Positions 29,486 to 36,520 of a stretch of 36,520 nucleotides of DNA are shown here, in pieces. The notes under the pieces were generated by a model. The model was not told the origin of the DNA. It searched no databases and saw only the letters and a program-made list of their open reading frames with translations. The first letter of the stretch is position 1; the number at the start of each line of letters is the position of its first letter. The stretch spans positions 1 through 36,520 of the forward strand of contig JAAURJ010000029.1 of NCBI GenBank assembly GCA_012032285.1. The letters run 5' to 3'. The position numbers were made by a program, and so were the translations under genes. The stretch is from Sphingomonadales bacterium (GTDB taxonomy: Bacteria; Pseudomonadota; Alphaproteobacteria; Sphingomonadales; Sphingomonadaceae).

Positions 29486-29634
29486 GTCACCTTTGCCCGT
29501 TATCGGCTCCGCCATATTATGGGGCAGATGATCTCATTCGTTTTGATCGGGCACCAAGGTAGCAATAGAAACTTGATGGCGTGAATGCTGATTATGAGAA
29601 GTGTAACGGTCAAACCAGCGAGGAGCCACCCCAG

Positions 29635-30654
29635 ATGACAAACATCGCACTCCGAATTCTAGCCATATCTGCCGCGGCTTTCCTTACCGCCTGCGGCGGC
29701 GATTCAACCACCAGTGCGGATAGCGCCCCCATCACAGCGCTCTCACCGCCCTCCAACAACACTGCCGCGCCAGCCCCCCCTCCGGCCCCAGCCCCGGCCC
29801 CGACCACGGCAGCAAATTCCTGCGCGGACCCAGTGCCCAAATCCTATGTAGGCGGCGTCAGTGGCATTGCCAGCTTGGCGACCGATTCAAACTCGGATAG
29901 CTATCGCGCCCTGTGTGGGGGTTTATACTTGCATCATAGCGGCTGGGGTCCTCTGGAAAGTACGACCAAGGATCAAATTATAAAAATTTTCGCCGGTCGC
30001 CGGGTGGCTGTGGAAATTGGCAATGATGGCTCTTCCCCTGGCGGCTGGATAAACGCCTATATGTCAAACTACCACAATCTTGGTCTGCGCCCGGACTATA
30101 TCACTGCTAATGCCTTTGCAGAGGACAATTTGCCCGATGTTGCCGATTGGAAAAACTGGATCGCCAGTTTCCGCAAAGCAGGCGTAGAGAGTGGGACCAG
30201 AATCCTGCCAACATTTGAATACCAGAATTTCAAGGATAATATTCCCACCCTGATGCAAAACACGGTGTCGCTTCGTACGGATTTTCAGGAAATCATTGCG
30301 GCATCAGACGGCATCACACTCGATACGCCCTCCGGTTATGTCTTTGGACGTGAAGAAAACTACCGGCAATGGGTGCTGGATGCCATTAAATGGGGCCATT
30401 CCAAAGGCCATAAGGTTGTCATTATCTTTTCGCCCCATAACACTAAGACAAAATACCCTGAAGAGACTTTGCGCTATCTCAACTACTTGAAGGGCAATGA
30501 TGCTTTGCCTGATGCCTATGTTATTGAAAACTACAGTCCCGAAAGCCCTGATACCTATGTGAACATCGTCGGCAACGAAGATACAGCCTATCATCAGTTA
30601 GGTGTTGCCTACACGTTTCTCAAAACTTGGTGGTCGCAACTGTCAGGTAATTAG
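29635..30654 (+). CDS. Lipoprotein with proline-rich linker and unrecognised, possibly TIM-barrel-like, domain
   Basis: The product from ATG 29635 has 339 residues; GAGGAG lies nine bases upstream, so the open frame from 29581 is not used. It has a lipoprotein signal with lipobox FLTAC, a Ser/Thr-rich stretch, a linker of Pro and Ala (APPPAPAPAPTT), then a soluble domain of about 270 residues. That domain alternates strands and helices in a way that suggests a barrel: RRVAVEIGN, LGLRPDYITA, TRILPTFEYQ, DGITLDTPSG, GHKVVIIFSPH, PDAYVIENYSP. Several acidic and aromatic residues near strand ends (VEIGND, TFEYQN, ENYSPES) resemble glycoside hydrolase sites. I cannot name a family. It is convergent with the uronate transporter operon and lacks the shared operator. 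Confidence 0.7.
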   Translation: MTNIALRILAISAAAFLTACGGDSTTSADSAPITALSPPSNNTAAPAPPPAPAPAPTTAANSCADPVPKSYVGGVSGIASLATDSNSDSYRALCGGLYLHHSGWGPLESTTKDQIIKIFAGRRVAVEIGNDGSSPGGWINAYMSNYHNLGLRPDYITANAFAEDNLPDVADWKNWIASFRKAGVESGTRILPTFEYQNFKDNIPTLMQNTVSLRTDFQEIIAASDGITLDTPSGYVFGREENYRQWVLDAIKWGHSKGHKVVIIFSPHNTKTKYPEETLRYLNYLKGNDALPDAYVIENYSPESPDTYVNIVGNEDTAYHQLGVAYTFLKTWWSQLSGN

Positions 30655-30719
30655 CGGTATTGCTCGCGTTTTAACGATAAAGATCGCAGCGCAGTTTACC
30701 GGCTTGTCGTTCGCGCTGC

Positions 30720-30750
30720 TGCAACTGCCCCTTCCGATGCAACTGCCCCT
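30720..30750. repeat. 13-bp direct repeat
   Basis: TGCAACTGCCCCT occurs perfectly at 30720-30732 and 30738-30750, separated by five bases. It lies just before the hairpin in the gap after the unknown lipoprotein gene. No protein-binding role is known to me. Confidence 0.7.
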
Positions 30751-30762
30751 GTTCGCGGGCAA

Positions 30763-30789
30763 GGGCGGATGCATCGGCATCCCCCTTTT
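30763..30789 (+). terminator. Probable rho-independent terminator
   Basis: GGATGC at 30767-30772 and GCATCC at 30777-30782 form a stem with the tetraloop ATCG. GGG before and CCC after lengthen it, and four T follow at 30786-30789. It lies between the convergent lipoprotein gene and the transporter gene and best fits termination of plus-strand transcription. Confidence 0.6.
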
Positions 30790-30800
30790 CCCCGCTAGTC

Positions 30801-32077
30801 CTATATTGATGCACGCTCCAAGCGCGGCGACAACAGGTGAATTATTGCCACAGCGATGAAATAAACCACGGTGCACGCTGCAAAGATTATCGTGTAATCG
30901 CCTTTTGTAGCGTCCAGGACAAGCCCGGTTGATTTGGCCATGATCATTCCTCCGATACCACCTGCAAAACCGCCAAGACCAATAACCGATCCGACCGCTT
31001 TTTTGGGGAACATATCAGGCGGCAGCGACAGCAGGTTTGTTGAAAACGCCTGATGTCCGGCAAGGGCAAGGCCGATAAGCGCAACCGCAAGCCACATATT
31101 TTCCAAGCCGCTAACGAAAAGCAACGGCGTGACACAAAACCCGGCAACAATCATCGTTATCTTGCGCGCGAAATTTGGCGTGCGGCCGCTTTGGATCAGT
31201 TTTGATGAGAGCCACCCGCCCATGATGCTGCCCACATCGGAAAGCAGGTACATGACGATCATCGGCAGCAAAACGACCTTCAGGTCGACATTATAGGTGC
31301 TGCTAAAATAGCTGGGTAGCCAGAACAGCATAAGGAACCAGACTGGATCGGTTAGAAATTTGCCCGCCGCAAAAGCCCATGCCTCTCGCTGGCCAACGAC
31401 CTTGCCCCAACCAACTTGCTCAACTGATTCAGGCGGGTCATGCTCAATCCATGCAAGCTCGCCTTCGCTGACTTTGCCAGTTTCGCGCGGAGTGGAAAAC
31501 AGCCACCACCACAGGCCGAGCAACAAAACACCAAATAGGCCCGTAACGATGAATGTTTCGCGCCATCCCAGACCAAAAAATTCCATGAACAGCCATAATG
31601 TCGGAGCGGTCAGGATAACGCCGATGGTCGTTGCCGAATTGACCCAGCCGATCGCATAGGCGCGCTCTTTTTGCGGGAACCAGAAGCTGCTCGACTTGAC
31701 CACAGCCGGAAAATGTCCGGCTTCACCAACACCAAGAACCACACGGGAAGCCATAAAAGCTGCAATTGATGATGAAAAGCCATGCATGACATGGCCGACT
31801 GTCCATACGGCTATGGCGATGCTATACCCGATTTTCGGACCGAGCTTGTCGATAAGATAGCCCATAAGCAAAAAGCCAAAGGCATATGCCGCCTGAAAAG
31901 CTGTTACAATGTTACCATAATCATCCTCGGTCCAGCCCAGTTCCACGGAAAGGTCGGGTTTTAACAACCCTAACATTGTTCGATCAATATAGTTCACCGT
32001 TGTGGCAAAAACAGCAGCGCAACAATCGACCAGCGATAGCGCCCGACTTTTTCAACTATATGCGTCTTGCTGGTCAT
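30801..32077 (-). CDS. MFS transporter, ACS family, hexuronate (ExuT)-like (frameshifted)
   Basis: The restored protein has 425 residues and about twelve membrane helices. The family start motif NYIDRTMLGLLKP, VLGVGEAGHFPAVVK in the N-terminal half, FWFPQKERAYAIGW, and LLSLPPDMFPKKAVGSVIG near the end mark the anion:cation symporter group that takes up hexuronates and related sugar acids. The true start is ATG at 32075-32077, reading MTSKTHIVEKVGRYRWSIVA, but the frame ends early after ALLFLPQR. One more base in the A run 32007-32011 (T run on the coding strand) gives VALLFFATTVNYIDR. The start overlaps the hydratase stop by four bases. Substrate is inferred from kduI and the beta-helix gene nearby; unsaturated or keto-uronates are likely. 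Confidence 0.87.
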
Positions 32078-32892
32078 TGCCTTGCTCCCTCCTTGATTGC
32101 GGCAGGCGCGAATGCACGCGTGCGGCAGGCGATTTCATATTTATGATCAAAAACAGCGCTGGCACGCTGCCCAGAATTGATCCGGTGGACGCCGGTAATT
32201 GCGCCTGTCGAAACCCATGTCCCTACGGGCAATTCGATCCCGCGACTCGACAGCAGATCGGCAAGGAAAGCAACAGAGCCAAAGGGTCCGTCAAGCATGG
32301 AGGCGCAGCTGCCTGTTCCCACCACTTCATCCTCTATCGACAATGAAACAGGGGCATTGATAAGATCGTGCGCCCGCCAATCCGCAATATGCGGGCCAAG
32401 CACCAATCCGAAATTATTCCCAAAATCAGAAGCCGTCACGGCAGGACCATGTTCGTTTATTTCAGGAAACGGAGAGCTTGCAATTTCGAACCCGAAACGG
32501 ACTTCATCAATATGTTCTGCTATGCCCGCCACGCTTGTTCCTGCGGGGATCGCGCTGCCAATACGGAGCATCAATTCGGCCTCGACAGCGGCAAACCCTT
32601 GCAGGATAGGCATGACAGGGTCCGTTTGTTCATTGGCATCGACAATCATAGGCGACAGGATCGGTCCGGCGAGCCGGTTGGTGCCAAATTTATCGCTTAG
32701 CCTGTCCGCGATCCGGCCTACTTTCCAACCCCCTATCGGCTTTTTGGAAAGACGGATGGCGTCGTCCTGAATGGCATAAGCGTCTTCCATTGTTTCAGGC
32801 ATAACACCGGGATAGCGGGTTACCTGCCGCCCGTCGCGGCGGGCATCGACAAAAATTTTAGCAGTCAAAACCAAATTCGGGTCAGGGTTCAA
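32074..32892 (-). CDS. 2-keto-4-pentenoate hydratase / fumarylacetoacetate hydrolase family protein
   Basis: The 272-residue enzyme resembles MhpD-type hydratases: YAIQDDAIRLSKKPIGGWKV at the start of the fold, a metal-binding FAAVEAELMLRI (Glu-x-Glu) with a further Glu in VRFGFEIASSPF, and DFGNNFGLVLGP. These enzymes add water to, or cleave, 2-oxo acids with Mg2+. It is coupled to the transporter by a four-base overlap, so the pair probably imports and processes one compound. The canonical uronate route through KduI, KduD and KdgK/KdgA needs no such enzyme, so it may act on a different 2-oxo acid. The start is TTG 32892 with GAGGAA upstream; the operator-like site lies about 40 bases further up. 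Confidence 0.85.
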   Translation of the reverse strand: MNPDPNLVLTAKIFVDARRDGRQVTRYPGVMPETMEDAYAIQDDAIRLSKKPIGGWKVGRIADRLSDKFGTNRLAGPILSPMIVDANEQTDPVMPILQGFAAVEAELMLRIGSAIPAGTSVAGIAEHIDEVRFGFEIASSPFPEINEHGPAVTASDFGNNFGLVLGPHIADWRAHDLINAPVSLSIEDEVVGTGSCASMLDGPFGSVAFLADLLSSRGIELPVGTWVSTGAITGVHRINSGQRASAVFDHKYEIACRTRAFAPAAIKEGARQ

Positions 32893-32928
32893 AATATATT
32901 CCTCTTCGGCACGATGAATGTGGTGAGA

Positions 32929-32940
32929 GACACCGGTATC
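32929..32940. promoter_or_regulatory. Operator-like palindrome, one-mismatch copy
   Basis: GACACCGGTATC lies 37 bases upstream of the hydratase start codon, in the gap after the beta-helix gene. It differs at one base from the perfect palindrome at 34829-34840. Both copies have AA following on the right. The CG-centred form is typical of LacI-type operators, but no regulator gene is in view. Confidence 0.6.
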
Positions 32941-32984
32941 AAATAAATTTGTCAGCCATTTGCAATGGCGGTTAAATGCGGCGT

Positions 32985-34724
32985 TTATTTCTTTTTGCGT
33001 TTTGCCAATTGATAGTCATAAAGCGACGGAACGCTTGTCGCTATATCGTTGGTGTCTTCAATATAGGCTGTTGGCGTATAGCTGATGTCCAGCGGACGGT
33101 TGCCGTATAGCCGGATGATCCGCGCCCCCGGACCTTCAAGCCCGCTTGTAATTTTCACCCTATCATCCGCAGCGGGGCCTTCGCCGATTTGGAGCCGGGC
33201 ATTCCAAACCGTATTCATAAGACCGTGACCCGGTTTCCAATAGGATGCGCCGCCCCCTTCCCATAAACGGTAAGTCCAGCGCCCAGCGCCAAGCATTTTA
33301 GGTTTTATATGCAGCGTTAATTGATCGAACAGATTTTGGTGGTTGGAACCGCTATGTTGGTCAAGGATGGCATCGCGCAAAACAACCGCACGTTGGTAGA
33401 CGGACCTGCTCGACCTTGTATTGACACTTACCGGATGAATGACCGGATTTTCAACGCGCAGATCTTTTACCAGGACATTATGAACGGCACCGATGTGCAC
33501 CGAATAATGCGCTTTATGTTCGCCGGTTGTCGTGATGTTGGCAATCGTCAGCGATGCGGCATTATCGGTTAATATGCCGCTATCGGCATTGTGGATAACA
33601 AGGTTTTTTGCCCAGCCATCGAACAGCCCGGTCATATAAATTCCGTTATACCCTTGTTCAAGATGATGGCCGAACCATGGATTATCCGGAAAGGCCAGAC
33701 GCATATTCTGCACGCCAACTTGGGTCAAATGGTCCCATTGGGCAACCACCGCAGGCTGGTTTGCCGACACATTGTGGAGCAGCGGATCGCCCAGCGTGAT
33801 ATTATTCCCCTTGATCGCTCTAATGCGCGTTGATTGACCAACGACGGGCCTGTTCGGAAAGGTCCAGTGATGCGACCCAATGTTAAGCTCAAGCGACTTT
33901 TCAGTCTGAGCTGCGTTCCATTTGCTGACATCGCCATAAAGGGATTTGAGTATCGCGCTGTCCGCCCCGTCGCCGGAAAACCATTGTAGCTGCACGACCT
34001 GCCCGACCTTTAATGCTTTTGCATTTTCAACTTGAAGGACGCGGTCAAACTGTTTTCCCTTGCTTGCAACCGTCAACACAGGGTCGCGCTTGTCTTTTTC
34101 CCCGTCATAGGAAACCGGCCTTGTTCCTTTGGGGCCGATAAACAGAAACCCGCCTGACCAGCTATATTCGGTAAAAAGCGCGTCAATATTCTGGTCCGGT
34201 TCGCGCTGATATTTGTCTTCGCGTTTCAAATATTCGCGCAGTTCATCCTGATTACCGCTTTTGTCGACAATCTTAAGCGGACGGGGGAAATAAAGTTCCG
34301 TTCCCCCCTGACCTTCGCCAGCCCCGTCGAGTATAATCTCGCTGCGTGTTATGGGAATCACCTCACCGATCTGAATTCGGCCTTTTGGAAACCGAATCGT
34401 GACCCGGCCCGTGACGGTATCAGCAGCGGCCAAAGCCTTAAGCACAGCCTTTGCATCGTCATTACCATCATCAGGAACGACACCATGGTCGGTAACATTT
34501 ATGATCGTGCCCGGATCGCTTGGGATAGCCTCCAGGCCAAAACCATAGCCAGCATAGCTGTAATCGGGGAGCGGATAGTCGCGCATAACCGCCGGGTCGG
34601 TCAATATGGCAGGCATCTGCGCCTCTGCACTATTCGCTTGAGCATTTAAGGGGGTTGGCGCTCCTGCAATCAAAATCGCGCATAGCGGTGCCGCATTGCA
34701 AACCCATATCTTCATATCATCCAT
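32985..34724 (-). CDS. Exported right-handed beta-helix protein, probable polysaccharide lyase or hydrolase
   Basis: The product from ATG 34724 has 579 residues. It has a signal peptide (CAILIAGAPTPLNAQA) and a pectate-lyase-3-like N-terminal segment (IINVTDHGVVPDDGNDDAKA, RVTIRFPKGRIQIGEV). The middle shows the rung pattern of a parallel beta helix (GVQNMRLAF, GIYMTGLFDGWAKNLVIHNA, ASLTIANITTTGEHKAHYSV). The fold is usual for pectate lyases and GH28 enzymes; I cannot assign the exact family, and the catalytic residues are not certain. It is divergent from kduI with the perfect operator between, so it probably releases the oligouronate that KduI and the transporter handle. ATG 34715 and GTG 34748 are other in-frame starts; AGGAAAGGG lies close upstream of 34724. 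Confidence 0.8.
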   Translation of the reverse strand: MDDMKIWVCNAAPLCAILIAGAPTPLNAQANSAEAQMPAILTDPAVMRDYPLPDYSYAGYGFGLEAIPSDPGTIINVTDHGVVPDDGNDDAKAVLKALAAADTVTGRVTIRFPKGRIQIGEVIPITRSEIILDGAGEGQGGTELYFPRPLKIVDKSGNQDELREYLKREDKYQREPDQNIDALFTEYSWSGGFLFIGPKGTRPVSYDGEKDKRDPVLTVASKGKQFDRVLQVENAKALKVGQVVQLQWFSGDGADSAILKSLYGDVSKWNAAQTEKSLELNIGSHHWTFPNRPVVGQSTRIRAIKGNNITLGDPLLHNVSANQPAVVAQWDHLTQVGVQNMRLAFPDNPWFGHHLEQGYNGIYMTGLFDGWAKNLVIHNADSGILTDNAASLTIANITTTGEHKAHYSVHIGAVHNVLVKDLRVENPVIHPVSVNTRSSRSVYQRAVVLRDAILDQHSGSNHQNLFDQLTLHIKPKMLGAGRWTYRLWEGGGASYWKPGHGLMNTVWNARLQIGEGPAADDRVKITSGLEGPGARIIRLYGNRPLDISYTPTAYIEDTNDIATSVPSLYDYQLAKRKKK

Positions 34725-34819
34725 CCCTTTCCTGTTTTTGACGGCCACACATAGAATAGCAGGCCGTCAAACGCCGCAAGCATATTAAAAACTTACCGCT
34801 CTCTCCCTGCGCGAAAATG

Positions 34820-34857
34820 TCGCATAAAGACACCGGTGTCAACGAACTTTCGCATAA
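34820..34857. repeat. Direct repeat TCGCATAA flanking the operator
   Basis: TCGCATAA occurs at 34820-34827 and 34850-34857, thirty bases apart (about three helical turns), on either side of the GACACCGGTGTC palindrome in the kduI/beta-helix divergent promoter region. It could be a second regulator's half-sites or chance. Confidence 0.5.
34829..34840. promoter_or_regulatory. Perfect 12-bp operator-like palindrome between beta-helix gene and kduI
   Basis: GACACCGGTGTC is fully self-complementary and lies 105 bases before the beta-helix start and 85 bases before the kduI start, so one bound regulator could control both divergent genes. A close copy sits upstream of the hydratase-transporter pair. 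The remainder of the gap 34725-34924 holds the two promoters, which I could not assign with confidence. Confidence 0.7.
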
Positions 34858-34924
34858 GTGAAATTTTACGTTGCGCTCATTTTCGATCATTGTTAAAGTC
34901 AAATTGAGAGGATTTCTACAAATA

Positions 34925-35758
34925 ATGATCAAATTCAATCATCATGGTATGAATCCGCGGGATATGGCGGGCATCAGCAACGATGAGTTGCGGGACCGTT
35001 TTCTTGCATCATCGCTATTCGTCGCTGGCGAAGTCACCCTACACTACTCTTTTGGAGAACGTTTGATGATTGGCGGCGCGGCGGTTGCCGATGCTCCGAT
35101 TCACCTTCCGAAACAATCCGAACCGCCCTCTGCTGCTGGACGCCCGTTTCTTGATCGGCGTGAGATCGGGATTATCAACATTGGCCTGCCCGGCACTGTA
35201 ACCGCCGATGGCACGGTCTATGATCTTGCAACGCACGAATGCCTATATGTTGGCAAGGGGACGGGCGATGTCATTTTTGGCGGTGCCGGTGCACGCTATT
35301 ATTTGGTCAGTGCGCCTGCCCATCAAATCTATCCGACGAAAAAAATCACCCTTTCAGACGGCAATATACTTGAGCGCGGAGAGGTTGCAACGGCCAACCG
35401 GCGCAGCATTCACCAGCTCATTGTTCCAGAGGTGTGCGAATCGGCGCAGCTGGCATTGGGGGTAACCTTTCTGGATACCGGCAGTATATGGAATACCATG
35501 CCGCCCCATCGCCATGCACGGCGGTCAGAAATTTATATGTATTTTGGCATGACAGCTGAAGACCGAGTTTTTCACTTCATGGGAGAACCCGACAATCTGC
35601 GTCCTATAGTGGTCGGCAATGAAGAGGCCGTGATCTCGCCGCCATGGTCGGTGCATTTCGGCGTCGGGACAAGGGCATATGGCTTTGTCTGGGCGATGGC
35701 CGGCGATAATGTTGATTATGATGATATGGATCATCTGACCATCGGGGATTTGAAATGA
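34925..35758 (+). CDS. kduI: 5-dehydro-4-deoxy-D-glucuronate isomerase
   Basis: The 277-residue enzyme isomerises 5-keto-4-deoxyuronate, the product of pectin or other uronate lyases, to 2,5-diketo-3-deoxygluconate. It has the family zinc site in MPPHRHARRSEIYMYFGM (two His and a Glu) and a further His in PPWSVHFGVGTRAYGFVWAM. GNEEAVISPP, LYVGKG and DDMDHLTIGDLK at the C-terminus also match KduI. Length equals the E. coli enzyme. ATG 34925 is the start, since the frame from 34871 adds a non-family piece and AGAGGA lies upstream. The stop overlaps the DUF4861 start as ATGA. KduD is not in view. Confidence 0.95.
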   Translation: MIKFNHHGMNPRDMAGISNDELRDRFLASSLFVAGEVTLHYSFGERLMIGGAAVADAPIHLPKQSEPPSAAGRPFLDRREIGIINIGLPGTVTADGTVYDLATHECLYVGKGTGDVIFGGAGARYYLVSAPAHQIYPTKKITLSDGNILERGEVATANRRSIHQLIVPEVCESAQLALGVTFLDTGSIWNTMPPHRHARRSEIYMYFGMTAEDRVFHFMGEPDNLRPIVVGNEEAVISPPWSVHFGVGTRAYGFVWAMAGDNVDYDDMDHLTIGDLK

Positions 35759-36520
35759 AGCGCGGGGGCGGCATCGGCCTATTGCTGATCACTGCCTTGA
35801 TTGCCGGTGCCGCCTTACTGTCGAGTGGCGCGATGGCCAGCGAAGATAAGCAGGCCGAGGCAAATGTAAAAAAAACAGCAGTGGCGCAGGTCGATCTTCG
35901 CATCGCGGAGGCTATGGATACAGACAGCAAATCTTATGTTCCGGTATCTTCGATTACTGTGCCCGAAAGCCATAAAATCGGTAACAAATATTTTCCCTAT
36001 GAAGGTATTGGCTGGGAAAATGAACTGATCGGTTACCGCATCTATTTGGACGAGCGCGCCGTTGCCGATGTGTTTGGCAAAATGACGCGGGAACCCGCGC
36101 TGCAAACCATTGTCCAAAATAGCAAATATCATGAGCTTGCACCCTGGGGGCTGGATGTCATGCACGTCGGGCCGAGCATGGGCATTGGCGGGCTTGGGCT
36201 ATACCGCGATGGCAGGTTGCAACGTTTTGGCAAAGACGCAACGCTTAGCGCCGATGTGATTTCCGGCAAAGGCCGGACTGCGGAGTTTCAATTAACCCAT
36301 AGCGGCGTCGAAGTTGGCGGCAAATCTGGCTATGTCCGCGCCAAATATCAGATGGTCACCGGCAGCCCCGTCACATGGGTATCGGTTGAATCCAGCCTGC
36401 CGGAAAATACGCTTGCATCGGGGCTGGTCACGGCGGCGAATGCGAAATTGTTCACGCCAAAAAGCCAGTCAAAGGCTGGACTTATATCGCGCATTGGGGC
36501 CATGGAGCGAAAATAAAGAC
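35755..36520 (+). CDS. DUF4861 family exported protein, N-terminal part (runs off window; frameshifted near the end)
   Basis: The product begins with a signal peptide (IGLLLITALIAGAALLSSGAMA) and continues with family-like sequence: RIAEAMDTDSKSYVPVSSI, YEGIGWENELIGYRIYLDER, WGLDVMHVGPSMGIGGLGLY and LQRFGKDATLSADVISGKGR. DUF4861 proteins are often found near uronate-degradation enzymes; their activity is not settled. As written, the frame ends at 36516 with LISRIGAMERK. One more G in the GG at 36474-36475 gives SKGWTYIAHWGHGAK, which suits the family better and stays open to the window end. It overlaps kduI by four bases. Confidence 0.83.

Noticed and set aside
29246-29515. Reverse-strand frame covering the 12-bp tandem repeat
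   Set aside because: Its repetitive VRITVRIT part is simply the tandem repeat translated, and it overlaps the M23 peptidase.
32177-32770. 197-residue plus-strand frame opposite the hydratase gene
   Set aside because: The hydratase on the reverse strand is a clear family member; the plus frame is Ser/Pro-rich shadow sequence.
1-36520. CRISPR array, insertion sequence, prophage, toxin-antitoxin or defence genes
   Set aside because: No spaced repeats, transposase, integrase, phage or defence motifs were seen on either strand.

Overview
The window looks like a chromosomal segment of a Sphingomonadales-type alphaproteobacterium. The evidence is protein content rather than any marker gene: a GapR/DUF2312 protein, DUF1244 and DUF2093 proteins, a TamA-TamB pair followed by a tiny lipoprotein, a flavin-dependent tryptophan-halogenase-type protein next to a GH13 alpha-glucosidase, and a hybrid sugar-epimerase/sugar-transferase. 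The genus cannot be decided from the sequence alone.

Layout. (1) 1-2331: the 3' end of an alpha-glucosidase followed by a halogenase-like flavoprotein, apparently the end of a maltodextrin-type carbohydrate utilisation cluster. (2) 2370-13363: a surface polysaccharide cluster with UDP-GlcNAc 2-epimerase, a reverse-strand hybrid epimerase/priming sugar transferase, the complete dTDP-L-rhamnose set in the order rmlA-rmlC-rmlD-rmlB, a Wzx-type flippase, two methyltransferases and two GT4-type glycosyltransferases, mostly with stop/start overlaps. (3) 13486-20143: tamA-tamB-small lipoprotein, an envelope translocation module. (4) 20186-29385: housekeeping genes: tRNA-Leu(GAG), pyruvate kinase, DUF1244, gapR, a YbjQ-family protein, a YebC-family regulator, ruvC, purD, an unknown membrane-anchored protein, xseA, DUF2093 and an M23 peptidase. 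(5) 29635-36520: an accessory uronate/pectin-type region: an unrecognised lipoprotein, an ExuT-like MFS transporter, an FAH/hydratase-family enzyme, a beta-helix polysaccharide-active protein, kduI and the start of a DUF4861 protein. A 12-bp palindrome GACACCGGTGTC lies between the divergent beta-helix and kduI genes, and a one-mismatch copy lies before the hydratase-transporter pair, so one regulator probably controls the locus.

The most striking window-wide feature is that ten genes are each broken by what looks like exactly one missing base. Nine are in or beside a homopolymer of two or more bases, and the tenth (tamB) is at a single A that would become AA. In every case adding one base identical to its neighbour restores a full-length family-like protein. 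No case needs a base removed. This one-directional pattern is best explained by systematic deletion errors in the sequence (uncorrected long-read type), not by real gene decay. Gene extents below are given as if the frame were restored, with each break stated.

I found no CRISPR array, insertion sequence, prophage or rRNA. No wholly new multi-gene system can be claimed. The best candidates for new biology are the proline-linker lipoprotein at 29635, the hidden membrane-anchored protein at 26096-26652, and the operator-linked uronate locus with its non-canonical hydratase.
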